64,000 nucleotides of DNA. Source: Polysphondylium violaceum. Lineage: Eukaryota > Evosea > Eumycetozoa > Dictyosteliales > Dictyosteliaceae. Under the pieces are notes generated by a model. That model saw only the letters and a list, made by a program, of their open reading frames with translations. It was not told the DNA's origin and did no database searches. The stretch covers positions 47,054 to 111,053 of the forward strand of contig AJWJ01000008.1 in NCBI GenBank assembly GCA_000277445.1, read 5' to 3'. Positions 48,001 to 59,597 of this stretch are shown piece after piece. Positions within the stretch are counted from its first letter, which is position 1; the number at the start of each line of letters is the position of its first letter. Both the position numbers and the translations under genes were made by a program.

Positions 48001-48865
48001 TATTTAATCAACACTCTAGATTGATGAGCTAGCAGTTCAAAGGGGTAGAGACTCAGAAGAGGGCCTTTCAGAAAATCAATGAAAAAAAAAAAAATACAAA
48101 AATCAAAAAAAAAAAAAAATTTGTCGCGCCTCAAAAAAACTTTGTCTCAGGGGTCCCGAGAATTGATCGGAATGGAAGTTCCTATTTTACCACCCAATAA
48201 TTTCAAAAACTTAAAGCAATGTATGTATTTCTATTTGTTGATCTTTTTTATAAGATGTAGATTGCCAATAATACTTTCTTTTATATCTGTTGAGTTTTTC
48301 AAAATTCTAAACAATCTATCAATTTTGTTGCCCGACCTTATTCAAGGGAAATAATGATATACCCAAATTTAAGCAGATATCTCCTCATAACCAACTAAAA
48401 CAAAAAATATCTGTTTTTTTGAAATAAAACAGATATTTTAGAATTTTTAAAAACCATTTTTTTTCCAAATTATGAAATTTATTACGTGACGCATCACCCA
48501 AAGAGACACAAAGGGGTGCAAAAACAAAAACTTTGTGAAAAACTCTTCCCCCTCATCTTGATAGAATAAAAAACAAAGAATCGGAAATATAAAAAAACAC
48601 CTGGGCCTAAACTCTTTCCCATCACTTTTCAGGGATGGAATCACTCACTTTTTTAAGATAATTTTTTATTTTTTTATTATTTTTTGCACGGCATTTAAAA
48701 AGGATTGTCGGCGGTATCAAGTTTTTTCATTTTTTTTATTTTCTTCTTTATTTTAATTTGTAATAATATTTAATAGTAGGTATAATAAGATATAATTTAA
48801 CATATATCTCTTTGTCTCTAATCTCATAGCACCATTATTAATCATTAATCTCTAAAGTATCAATA
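48001..48865. other. intergenic, no gene seen
   Basis: Upstream of NAA15 (minus) and of the 32-residue ORF (plus). A frame at 48079-48354 is mostly A-run and AT translation. A less AT-rich patch lies at 48122-48180. No structured RNA is recognised. Confidence 0.45.
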
Positions 48866-48964
48866 ATGAATTGGTTCAGCTCACTTTTCAAAAAGAAATA
48901 CATTGTCCAAGGTCCAAAGAAAGGCAGCTCTAGCTATTCTTCCAATAGAACTTGGGCCGCTTAA
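48866..48964 (+). CDS. small ORF, 32 residues
   Basis: Too short for ordinary ORF calling but gene-like. The ATG sits in an A-rich context (AATAATG), as in real dictyostelid starts. The codons are well mixed (MNWFSSLFKKKYIVQG, then Lys/Ser/Asn and a final TWAA), in contrast to the homopolymers around it. An upstream T-rich stretch and a downstream AATAAA at about 48990 bracket a possible mRNA. A GTATAATAAG..CTCATAG stretch upstream (48780-48830) could be a leader intron. The product has an amphipathic start (MNWFSSLFKKK) that might touch membranes. No family is recognised; dictyostelids do have many tiny Ser-rich proteins. Confidence 0.45.
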   Translation: MNWFSSLFKKKYIVQGPKKGSSSYSSNRTWAA

Positions 48965-49093
48965 ATTGTAAAACTTTTTCACTCAAACATAATAAAAGAT
49001 AATCATTTTATCCTTTATTCAAATCCTTTTTTAATCAAAACTAGATTTGAGCTTTTTTTTTTTTTAAATACATATCTAATTATTATTTATTTA

Positions 49094-50713
49094 TTAATTC
49101 TCTTCTTCACTTTCTTCGTCATCTTCTTCACCTTCTTCACCTTCTTCAAAATCTTCATCTTCATCTTCCTCTTCCTCTTCTTCTTCATCATCATCATCTT
49201 CTTCACCATTGTTTTTATTTCTAGTTACAAAACTTGGCTCACTGTCAAAACCTTCTGGTTTTTCAAGACCAAAGCTATTTTGTACAGAGACAAATCTCTT
49301 GGTATTAACTATATTTGGTCTTTGACCTTCAGAACCAACAGCCAAAATATATGGAGAGTTTTGGAAAAATGAAATGGAAAAGATTTCTTCACCAAGATTC
49401 TTTTCTTGAATAAGAGATGGAGTGTTGTTGTCAATTTTCCATAGTTTAAGAGTTTGATCAGCGGAACCGGTGGCAATGAATCCTGGTTGACCTGGGCAAA
49501 TTGAAAAGGTAGAGATACCTTGGTTGTGAGCTTGAACAGACCACAATGGTTGGGCGGTAGGTCCTTGAGTAGCATCAAAACATCTTAACAAACCATTATC
49601 GGAACCAACAATGAATTCTTTGGCATTGTGTGGGTTCCATTGAAGACATTCAACTTGTGATTTCATTGCCCATTTGTAGGCAGCATCTGGTGATCTGATA
49701 TCTAAAATGGATGCAGTTTTATCAAAAGAACCAGCAAGTAAAGCTGTCTTTTCTTGTGGATTCCATTGTAAAGCTTGAATTTTATCTTTGTGATGAGTAA
49801 AGCTATTTAAACATTGTTGAGTTGTAATATCCCAAACCTTGATAGTTTTATCACTTGAACCACTTGCTAAAATATTTCTTTGTTGTGAATTCCATGATAA
49901 AGCCATAACACTATCTGTATGACTAGTTGTTGATAATTTTGTTTTTTTCTATTTTTAAAGTTGTTGATTAATATTTCTATTGAAAACAATGGTAAAGTTA
50001 ATAAATATACATACATTTTTAATACCTTTTTCTTTTTCTAATTGGCCTAAAGTAACGGTTGGAATTAAATTATCGAGGATATCAAGATTCCAAATCTCAA
50101 TTCCTGGTTCAAAAGTACCTACGGCAACAAAGTTTCCTTTTTCTTGAGCATTGGTTGGGTTTTGATCCATCCAAGCTAATGCGAGTGGATATGATGAAAG
50201 AATGATATCGTGATGTACATAGAGATTATCACAGTCTTCTTCATAGATCATAATGTCGAGATGTGAGTATTCATCATCAGCAGTGGCAATAGCTGTAATC
50301 AAGAGTGAATCAGTGGGTCTAATCAAGATATCTTCAAGATCTTCTACATCTTCTTCATTGTCTTGTAAATGTGGATCGGTGTCTGGGTCCTTATAGTACA
50401 TCAAACCCTTCATTGCTCTATTGATAAATTGAAGGCCAACCTCTTCAATCATGTCGCCCTTTTCGCCCATGTTTCCTTGTTCATCGTCTTCTTCATCATA
50501 GTCGTCAAAATTATATCTATTCATAAAATCATCACCTGATTTATTCTTTTTCTTGCTGTCTTTTGTGGCTGCTTCTTCTTTTTCTTCGTCTGAAATGTCT
50601 TTTTGATTGATTTCATCTTCATTCAAATCTTCCAATTCCTCTTCGTTGGCATCATATTTTTGGGGATATGGATTGGCTGCTCCTCTTGGAATCCAAGCTA
50701 AAGATGATATCAT
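49094..50713 (-). CDS. pwp1: periodic tryptophan protein 1 (PWP1), WD40
   Basis: Nucleolar WD-repeat protein for ribosome biogenesis and rDNA chromatin. Two exons, 50713..50015 and 49948..49094, 517 aa; the junction GIKN|KKTKLSTTSHTDSV keeps frame. Start at MISSLAWIPRGAANPYP, which is the family N terminus. An acidic region follows, then LEDILIRPTDSLLITA, YVHHDIILSSYPLALAWMD and VAVGTFEPGIEIWNLD. WD repeats: VMALSWNSQQRNILASGSSD..KVWD, KIQALQWNPQEK, VECLQWNPHNA and ATGSADQTLKLWK. The extreme C terminus is a 50-residue Asp/Glu tract, as in other PWP1 proteins. Confidence 0.95.
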
Positions 50714-50812
50714 TATTATAGTATATGTGCACGCGTTGAGCAATAAATAATATTTCGGTCGTTTTTTTTTTTTTTATTTTTTGCTTTTTTTTGTCGAAAA
50801 ATAAAAAAAAAA

Positions 50813-50832
50813 AATTCCTCAACTGAGGAATT
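50813..50832. repeat. 9-bp perfect inverted repeat
   Basis: AATTCCTCA and TGAGGAATT separated by two bases, 100 bp upstream of the PWP1 start and 65 bp past the OXSM stop on the opposite side. It could be a palindromic factor site or a small hairpin. Confidence 0.6.
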
Positions 50833-50896
50833 AATTTGCATATCTGGTGTGGATTTATAAACAAATATGAGATATATATCGATTATAAAATAAAAC

Positions 50897-52282
50897 TTAA
50901 TTTATTTTTGAAAATATTAGAGAACAATTGGTACCACCAAAGCCAAATGAATTTTTAAGAACGTGATTTAGGTTTTTAGATTTACAAACATTGGCCACAA
51001 AGTCAATGTCGGGCGTGCACGGGTTCTCGAGATTGAGTGTGGGGGGAATTATGTTGTTTTGGAGCGATAAAATTGAGAAAATAGATTCAACACTGCCAGC
51101 AGCGCCCAAGAGATGCCCAATCGATGATTTGTTGGAGCCGAGGGTGATTGGTTGGGTGGAGTTATTAAAGAATTTTTTGACTGCAAGACATTCAATTTCG
51201 TCTCCTTGGGGAGTTGAGGTTGCGTGTGCGTTGATGTAGCCAATGTCTGTGTTGGAGAGACCAGATTCTTTGAGTGCCAGCTTCATGGATCTAAATGGCC
51301 CGTCTCCATCAGCACTTGGCGCAGATATGTGGCCAGAGTCACCAGTGGCGCCATATCCTGTCACCTCGCAGTAAATTTTGGCACCTCTGTTGACTGCATG
51401 CTGGTATTCCTCCAACACAAGAATTCCCGCGCCTTCACCCATAACAAATCCATCACGATCTCTGTCAAATGGTCGACTTGCGCGTGTGGGATCGTTGTTG
51501 TATTTTGTCGACAATGCACGCATACGCGAGAAGCCCAAAAGCGATAACGAGTTGATGGCAGACTCTGTTCCACCACATATCATAGCATCCATTTCGCCAT
51601 ATTTTATCTTTCTAAACGACTCTCCAATCGAGTGTGCGCCCGTGGCACATGCACTGACGACAGAGAAGTTGACACCCTTGGCCTTGTGGAGGATGCTAAG
51701 AATTCCCGACACTTCATTGATCAGTATACGAGGGATGAAATAGGCCGACACAGATTTTGATTTATTTGATGTACTGGTGACCACCTTTTCCGCAGTGCCG
51801 ACGATATCACTCATTGCACCGATTCCTGAGCCAACAATCACTCCCACACGCTCTTGGATATCGTCTGCATTGCTGTCCAACAAGGGTCCCAATTGGGCAT
51901 CGTTGATAGCCTCTTGGGATGCCACAATGGCATACTTTATAAAATCTGATGAAGCCAATTTAACAGACGAAGGAATACTCGTGTCATTGAATTGACCAAC
52001 ACCGTCTCCCTTGGGCACCATCGCCACGACCTTGGATGGGCAATCTGGAACCAAGTCAAACGAAACCAGTCCAGATTTTCCGCCAACAATTGAATTCCAA
52101 TTATGTTGCAAACCAACACCCAACGGAGTTACCAATCCCATTCCTGTGACCACAACTCTTCGGTGAGCACTACCACCACTCACATTAGTTGATGTGTAAT
52201 ATTGAGCACCTGTGCTGGTAGATCTCGACCAGGGTTGATTACTCAATACTAAAAGAGACAGTGTTTTTCTGTAACGCAGCAT
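50897..52282 (-). CDS. oxsm: 3-oxoacyl-ACP synthase, mitochondrial (KAS II/FabF type)
   Basis: Condensing enzyme of mitochondrial type II fatty-acid synthesis, needed for lipoate supply. Single exon, 461 aa. The first ~35 residues are Arg/Ser/Thr-rich (MLRYRKTLSLLVLSNQPWSR), a good mitochondrial presequence, followed by RRVVVTGMGLVTPLG. The catalytic triad is visible: Cys212 in VSACATGAHSIG, His353 in NAHATSTPQGD and His390 in KSSIGHLLGAAG. Other family marks are FDRDRDGFVMGEGAGILVLEE and the C-terminal NSFGFGGTNCSLIF. Many codons end in G/C, unlike most neighbours. Confidence 0.96.
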   Translation of the reverse strand: MLRYRKTLSLLVLSNQPWSRSTSTGAQYYTSTNVSGGSAHRRVVVTGMGLVTPLGVGLQHNWNSIVGGKSGLVSFDLVPDCPSKVVAMVPKGDGVGQFNDTSIPSSVKLASSDFIKYAIVASQEAINDAQLGPLLDSNADDIQERVGVIVGSGIGAMSDIVGTAEKVVTSTSNKSKSVSAYFIPRILINEVSGILSILHKAKGVNFSVVSACATGAHSIGESFRKIKYGEMDAMICGGTESAINSLSLLGFSRMRALSTKYNNDPTRASRPFDRDRDGFVMGEGAGILVLEEYQHAVNRGAKIYCEVTGYGATGDSGHISAPSADGDGPFRSMKLALKESGLSNTDIGYINAHATSTPQGDEIECLAVKKFFNNSTQPITLGSNKSSIGHLLGAAGSVESIFSILSLQNNIIPPTLNLENPCTPDIDFVANVCKSKNLNHVLKNSFGFGGTNCSLIFSKIN

Positions 52283-55273
52283 TCAATATTTTATTTTCAG
52301 ATTTATATCTAAATCAATTTGTTGAGATATGCATTGTGTGTGACACAAAAATAAAATAAAATTATAAAAAATAAAAAAAATTTTACTAAAACTTTTTTTT
52401 CTTTTTCTTTAGTTTTTCACTCACTTGTTATTTATAACTTGCAGATATATCAGTGTAATTTTTGTTTGACTTTTTTGTTTGTCATTTTTTTTTTTTTTTT
52501 TTTTACCTATATCCACTCCACATCCAACATATCCAGCATATTTTATATATATTTTAAATAGAGTAAATGCATATTTGTAGCATCTTGCTACCGACATCAA
52601 CATTAGAATAGTATCAAAAGAGTAGAGTGAAGCGGATACTCACATCACCAACACCCAATTCAGTACTTTTTTAATTGTTGTTGTTTGGAACTGATGTCAA
52701 CTAAGGGTTCTTTTTTATTCTTTAGATAATGTATGCATACAAGTAGCAATAGCTCAATGAAGGAATCACCACAAAAGTGTTTTTTTCCTTTTTTGTTTGT
52801 TTGTATTGTGTGTTATTGTTATTGTGTAGGTTTTTATTTAGAGATGGGAATGAAAGGACACGATATAGAGATTTTGTGTAAAATTGACTCGATATGCACA
52901 CCCAAGGACTGGCGGGGTGATATATTTTGTTTTTCTTTCAATTAGAGATATAAAAAGTTGAAAATTTTATAGCAAGTTCAATTATCACACATCATAACAC
53001 CAAAACACAGCACACAACACTGAAATCACACCCCTAAAATGGATTTTCCAAAGATTATAAACAAGCAACACATAAAAAGAAAGAAACAATCTCAAAAAAG
53101 AAACATTCCAAATAGATATATACCTGTTTTACTTTGTTTGCAATAACATAACCCACACTAGAAATCTGTATTGTTGGGATGATAACTCTATACTTTGAAT
53201 AGATATATCAATGTGTGTATGTTGAAATGATTATTTTATTGTAGATTTATGATTTATCTATTCATTTTGAACAACTTAATCTTATCAAAAAAAAAGAAAT
53301 GAGTATTTCCACTTTAATAACAATAATCATAATCATCATCATCATCATTAACAACAACAACACGAATGCAGCAATATACATAACTCCCCTTCTCTATTTT
53401 CCTTATTTATGTGTGTACAATTAATCACTATTGTTTTTATGACTATTTATATCAATAAATTCAACATTGTCATATCAAATTAATCTATGGGTAAAAGATT
53501 TAGGGTGGTTGTGTGATTTTTATCATCCAATCATTTTCAAAAGATATAAATCGAGGAAAACAATACTCACCACCACATCTCCCACCACACTCATATATTT
53601 GTTTTTTTAAATTCACTTTTCAAGAGTATATTCTTCCTGGGTAGGTCCATATCCTACCCATCCTCTCTCCCTTTAAAATATTATGTATTGTGTTAGCTAT
53701 TACCCATCAAAGAGACATTTTCATCCCTCATACCCCCCTTTGATCTTTTTTGTGATGAAAATCATTTTCTGTTTTCAAATTAAATATATCTACCCCAAAA
53801 CACACAAACATCATCTTCACTCTTATTTATTACCTTTGTGGCTTTTCACAATTATAAATTGTGTGTGACCGTAACATTAAATGTGTATTTCTCCTTTTTG
53901 GGTGACAATGGTTGAATAAAAAAATAAATAAATGGAATGTGTAGGAGAGAAAAACATAAAGGGTGGAAGTAAAAGTAAAATCAATCATGATTTGGTGTGT
54001 GGTTGCGGTAAAAGATAAGAGGGTGTAAAAAAATTTATAATTTTCAGATTAACCAATCAAAAGAGTTTTAAAATAATTTTGCGATCGCAATGTCTTTGGG
54101 GGTAAAGAAAATACCTTTTTATTACGTGCGGTTGTGTCAGAGATTTATTGATTATTCACATTTGATCAAAACCATCCTTTTAAAATATTAAAATAGTAAA
54201 AAAAAAAACAAAAAAAAGAAGAACAAAAGGAAACAAAAAAGCAAAAGGAAAAAAAAAAGGTATTTTATTCCTCGTGTATTTATTTTGCAACAATATTTTA
54301 ATCACAACCCCCACATTCATTTTTTATGATAGGAGACTCTTTTTTTTTACATTTTCCCACATCACAAAAGTATATCTCACACACTCACTCCCTCACTCTC
54401 TTCTCACACATCACCACACCACAGATACACCCAAATTAGATTTCTTTTACTTACTTTGTCAAACATATACCCTACTCACTCATCATCAGTCAAAAAAGAA
54501 TACCTCCCCCCTCAAAAAAAATCGTAAACTGGATAACACATTTTAATTAAAATACATTTTATTCTTGTGTGTAGGGAATTGAGTTCAATCCACTCGCTCC
54601 CATCCATCATATGCTGTTCTTGTTTTAAATTATTCACATTTTAATTTTAAAATATTGTATGTTTAATTGTCATTCTAGATGGTGATGATGATGTTGTTCT
54701 TCTTGTTGTTGTGTTAAATCTATTGGTTATGTTTTTTCGTTTATTTTCTTTTTCATTTTTTATAATTTTTCTCCATCCTCTTACTTGTTTGATCAAAAAC
54801 ACACACACAAGCTTCATTAATATAAAAGGCAATAATCATTTTATTCCTACCAGCTTTTCATATCATTTTCTTATCTATTTGAAAAGTGTTCTTGTTTAGT
54901 TAAACTGTTTTAAAATAGGATAAAACTAAATCAACAAATTACTTAATTAATATTTATCATCTCCCTCCGATCCTACTACTATTTTTGCCTGCCTCCTTCT
55001 ACTTTATTATTTTTATTTATTTAATTTAATTTAATTACTATTTATTATTTAATAATAATAATAATTAATTATTATTATTACATCCCCTTTCTCCCAATTA
55101 TCATTATTCTTTTTTCCATTGGGAACCAAAAAAAAAAGGAATAGGAAAGCCAATTGGGTATTAATTAAAAAGATCCTCCAATCCGTGTATCTCTTTTTTT
55201 AAATTTTTTTTCTTTTTTTACTTAAAAAACAAAACACTTGCTTAATATTTAAATATATTTAAATACCAATGAG
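52283..55273. other. 3.0-kb gene-free region upstream of wrky1
   Basis: The longest gene-free stretch between two assigned genes. Open frames are few and compositionally biased, and none is called. It contains A/C-rich plus-strand patches (52980-53040, 53570-53600, 53780-53830, 54360-54440), a stem-loop candidate at 53638-53660, ATC/ATT microsatellite near 53328-53350, and AT-rich leader DNA with ATT/TAA repeats at 55030-55080. It likely holds the extended developmental promoter and leader of wrky1, but that is inference. Confidence 0.5.
53638..53660. repeat. inverted repeat, 8-bp stem and 7-nt loop
   Basis: TGGGTAGG and CCTACCCA pair perfectly around TCCATAT. A GC-rich stem is unusual in this AT-rich spacer. 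Confidence 0.6.
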
Positions 55274-57021
55274 ATGGAAAGTCAAATAAAGCTTCTAACT
55301 CTAAACTATTTTAAATTTCAATTAGAAAAAAATATGGGAACACAATACTCTACTGAATATAATAATCAAACCCAAAATTCTGGAAATAATTCTGGTAATA
55401 GAAATAATTTCCAAAATAATAATAATAACAATAATAATAATAATAATAATAACCCACCAAATCACTTTGCTCAAAATAATAATAATAACAATAATGGAGC
55501 AATACCAATAAATATTAATAATAATCGTCCAACACTTCCATCAGTTGATAGAATTTTTATTCAAAACTTATTAAATCAAGCCAAACAAATTAACCATGGT
55601 GAGCCAATTGAGAAATTAGTATTGTTTCATAAGTTACATAAAACTTTAAAAGAAAATCAAACTCCATCGATTGATGAATTAAAAAGCTCAACATTATTAT
55701 CAATTTCCCCAGATAAATCTTCTTTTTTAGATCCAAACAATGATGATAGTGATAATGATAATGAAAATGATAACAATAATAATAATAGTAATCAAAATAA
55801 TAATAATACCATTCTTCCATCAATTAAAAATACAACAAAATCAAAACTCAAAAAAGAAAAATCGCCATCCAAAGATATCAATAATCAAGATAAAAACAAA
55901 AGCAACAATATCAATGGTAATGGAAAAAAGAAAAAAGATTTATCAACCATTGAAAATACAAACACTTTTGTAGATGTTCAAGATGAAAAGAGTGATCAAA
56001 GTGATGATAAAGAAGATGAAGAAATAGATCAATATAAAAATAATAACAAAAGTAATGATCAAATTTCTAGTTCAGATGATTCTATTGAAGAAATTTTATC
56101 ACCTAAACATAATATAAACTTGGTTATTAACCAATCTCAAGAACAAATAATTCCAAAAGATAATCCGAGTTTAAATAATAATAGTAATACAAATAATAAT
56201 AATTGTAACAATAATAACAATAATAGCAACAATAACAATAATAACAATAATATATCCAACTCTTTATGTAAAAAATCAACCTTGCCTTCTACTTCAACAC
56301 CAACTCCATCTACTTCATCTACCTCATCTTTTCCTCCTTTACCAACATATCCATTCCAAACTCCTCCACCATATTCAAAAGAAACAACAACCACAACAAC
56401 AACAACAACTACTACTACTACAACCACCACAACTGCTTCGACAAAACCTGAACAACATTCTTTATTTTCAAATTTAAAAATCAATCCACCACCTTCATCC
56501 TCATTTATGTCAAAAAATATGATCATTTCTAAACCTACCTCAACTCCCCCACCAATCAATCATATTGTTTCTAAAAAACCATCAACTCCGATAACAACAA
56601 CAAACAATCAGAGTAGACCAACCACTACCACTACAACGACCTTAAAATCAGAGCAACAAGAAAAAAAAGAAAAAAAGATAAATACAAATAATAGTAATAA
56701 TAATAGTAATAATACCTCAACTACCATTGATGGAACATCCAATGTATCTGATGGATATCAATGGAGAAAATATGGTCAAAAAAATGTTAAAGGAAGTAGT
56801 AATCCAAGACATTATTATAGGTGTACCTATCCTGGCTGTAATGTTAGAAAACAAGTTGAAAGAACAAATAATAATGACCAACATATCTCCTATAAAGGTA
56901 ATCATAACCATGATTTCCCTTGGCAAACAACACGATACAATGTTTCTGATCAACAATCTTTTAGAAAATCTGTTATATCTGAAGGATTAGATGGTGAAAA
57001 TAGTGGTGATGATACTACCAC

Positions 57022-57110
<89 letters not shown>

Positions 57111-57805
57111 TGGTAAAAAAATCAGTAGAAAAGGTAGAAAAGGTAGAAAAGAAAAACACTATTGTTTCATCAAATTCTGATGAAGAAGATTCTATGGAAA
57201 TAGATAAAAAACGTCCATCAACGGTCTTGTCACCAGTTTCTTCTTTATTAAATACCAGTACTAAAAATACTATACCACCCACTACTGCTACCACTGCCGC
57301 TACTATTATAAAAGAACAACCTCAATCAAACCAATCTTCCTTATATATAACAATCAATGAGCCCATTCAACAATCACCAACACCACCAAAAACTCCTCCA
57401 ACAACAACTACGACATATTTACCTTCATCAATCGCAACACTTTCAACATCACCACAACAAGCCAATGATTTGAAATCTCAAAAATTAGTTATTGAAACAT
57501 GTTCAACTATTGATCATTTAGATGATGGTTTTAATTGGCGAAAATATGGCCAAAAATCAGTAAAAGGTAGTACTTTTCCAAAGAGTTATTACAAATGTGC
57601 AGAATCAAGTTGCACAGTAAAGAAACAAGTTATTCAACAATCCAATACAAAATTTGTAAATACCTATAGTGGTAAACACAATCACGATCCACCTGAATTG
57701 GATAATGAAATGAAAAAAAGAAGGAAAAAAGACTCTGATCCACCCGCCACTCTTCAATCAATTGTTTCAAATAATCCAAATAATAATTTATTTTCAGAAA
57801 AGTAG
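55274..57805 (+). CDS. wrky1: two-domain WRKY transcription factor
   Basis: Sequence-specific DNA-binding protein with two WRKY zinc domains, as in group I plant WRKYs. Single exon, 843 aa. Domain 1: Trp497 in YQWRKYGQKN, then RHYYRCTYPGCNVRKQVER and GNHNHD. Domain 2: Trp755 in FNWRKYGQKSVKGSTFPKSY, then CAESSCTVKKQV and GKHNHD. Both keep the C-x4/5-C and HxH zinc ligands. The rest is low-complexity: Asn runs, Thr runs, Asp/Ser acidic stretches, and a ~30-residue pure Asn run (about 584-612) between the domains. Dictyostelids are known to carry a single wrky1. The start at 55274 is the first ATG of the open frame; Met21 (MGTQYS) is an alternative. A nuclear role is expected. Confidence 0.93.
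57025..57108 (+). repeat. AAT coding microsatellite (poly-Asn)
   Basis: About 28 consecutive AAT codons between the two WRKY domains; a site of likely length polymorphism. Confidence 0.95.
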
Positions 57806-57971
57806 AGTCTCGAAAATACATACGCCCAAATATATTCTCAAATTGTAAATAATATTCATAATCATTATATATATATCTATATGAAAGATTTCAAATAAAA
57901 TTTATTTCAAATCATCATATTATGTGGATAATAATAACATTTATTTCTTTTTATTTAAATAACAATTATAA

Positions 57972-58637
57972 TTAATTCTTTTTTTGACGAAGAGCAACAT
58001 CAAATGAAACATCTACAATACCAGTAATACCAGCCTTGACGACTTGGCCTGGTAAAACACGACCTACACCAGCAGGAGTACCAGTGAGAACGAGATCACC
58101 AGCCTCCAAAGTCATGATGGAACTAATGTGTTGAATTAAAGTTGGAATATCAAAAATCATATCACTTGTTAATCCCTTTTGTTTGGTTTCACCGTCAACA
58201 GTGAGCCACAACTCGACATTCATTGGATCCTTGATTTTATCCTTTTCAATAAATCCAGAGATTGGACAAAAAGTGTCGTAACCTTTGGCAACGGTCCATG
58301 GCAAAGATTTGGCTTTGGCCTTGGCTTGTTGATCTCTTGATGTCATGTCAAGGGCAAGTGTATAGCCACCTACATAGTCCATAGCAGAGGCAGCATCGAT
58401 GTCTCTACCAGTCTTACCAATAACTACACCCAATTCAACTTCATGATGAATATCAGATTCACTTGAAGGAATCTCAATGGCTCCGCTGTTTGGTAACAAA
58501 TAACTGCTAGTTGGTTTCAAGAAAAAGAATGGTTCCTTTGGTATTTCATTGCCCAATTCTTTAGCATGAGATACATAATTTCTACCAACGGCTACAATCT
58601 TTCTACCTGTTGTCCAAAATTTATTTATTCCACTCAT
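57972..58637 (-). CDS. fahd1: FAHD1-type acylpyruvase/oxaloacetate decarboxylase
   Basis: Fumarylacetoacetate-hydrolase fold enzyme; animal FAHD1 is mitochondrial and acts on acylpyruvates and oxaloacetate. Single exon, 221 aa, the usual FAHD1 length. Signatures: GRKIVAVGRNYVSHAKELGN, FFLKPTSSYL, and the metal-binding HHEVELGVVIGKTGRDI (E-x-E). They are followed by YVGGYTLALDMTSRDQQ with the catalytic Asp and by MTLEAGDLVLTGTPAGVG. The N terminus is short, with no obvious presequence. Divergent from COMMD10, with 194 bp between starts. Confidence 0.93.
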   Translation of the reverse strand: MSGINKFWTTGRKIVAVGRNYVSHAKELGNEIPKEPFFFLKPTSSYLLPNSGAIEIPSSESDIHHEVELGVVIGKTGRDIDAASAMDYVGGYTLALDMTSRDQQAKAKAKSLPWTVAKGYDTFCPISGFIEKDKIKDPMNVELWLTVDGETKQKGLTSDMIFDIPTLIQHISSIMTLEAGDLVLTGTPAGVGRVLPGQVVKAGITGIVDVSFDVALRQKKN

Positions 58638-58831
58638 TATTGTTTTTAATTTTTATATATCTAATAAATAGATCCCAATGCTGAAATGATCAATCTACTT
58701 TTCATGACACACAGATTTTTTCAAAATAAAAATTCAAGAAAAAAAAAAAAAAAAAAAAACTTTAGCACAAGTAATTTTTGATCATATTGTTATTTCGTCA
58801 TATACCTTTTATATATATATATCTATACAGA
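58638..58831. promoter_or_regulatory. short divergent promoter of FAHD1 and COMMD10
   Basis: 194 bp between the start codons, with a long A run (58739-58759) and an ATAT tract near 58811-58822. Confidence 0.45.
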
Positions 58832-59597
58832 ATGGCCTCAAATAATATATTTGGTTCAACTAAAAAGTAGATATAAAATGTTTAATATTGCAAATATTGC
58901 ACAAGAGATTGAATGATAACTAACAACATAATATTAGATTCAATGATGCTCTAGAAATTTTAAATAGAGTTGATAATGCTAGATTTCAAAAGATTTTAGT
59001 CAGAATTGTGAATAAAATTGGACGTAAAGTATGTGTGTCATTTGAGTATGAATATACGATAGATGCTATCACTAGATATTAATAGAAATAATGATAATAA
59101 TGCAATAGGGTGAAACTATATTCACAAAACAAGAAGAAGAGATGTTGGAAAACTTATTAGATCTTAGTGGTTCAGAATTTAAAGCAATGATTCAATGCTG
59201 TTCGTTCATATTTGAACAAACAGCCTACTATTCTTTATCCTCTACCAATCTTTTTAATCAATTGGAAAACACTCAATTAGATAGCGAAAAATGTAAATCA
59301 ATTCAAAATGTTTGGGAAGAAAACTATAGTGATGTATTGGATTTCCTCAGAACTAAATCTATTTCACCATTGGAACTAGATGATGTCGGTTGGAGACTTC
59401 ATTATCAAATGTCCTCCTCTACAACAAACAAAAGACAAGCTTCTGCTATTTTTGAATTTTCTTTTAAATCTGATAACAATAATAATAATGATGACGAAAA
59501 CAATGATAAAATGATTTTAGAATTTAACAAAGAACAATTGACAAACTTTTTCTATAAACTCGAAACTATTCAAGAAAAATTAGATACTCTTTCTTGA
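58832..59597 (+). CDS. commd10: COMM-domain protein, COMMD10 type
   Basis: Subunit of the Commander (CCC) complex in endosomal recycling. Three exons, 58832..58866, 58938..59028 and 59109..59597, 204 aa (animal COMMD10 is 202). The 12-codon first exon joins as STKK|FNDALEILNRVDNARFQKIL, matching the family's N-terminal helix. The helical HN domain continues with LVRIVNKIGRKGETIFTKQEEE. The COMM domain covers the last ~75 residues: LELDDVGWRLHYQMSSS, then a short Asn/Asp insert and EFNKEQLTNFFYKLETIQEKLD, which is diagnostic. The other Commander subunits are not in this window. Confidence 0.92.

Noticed and set aside
56137-57294. Val- and Leu-rich minus-strand frames opposite wrky1
   Set aside because: They are complements of Thr and Asn codon runs.
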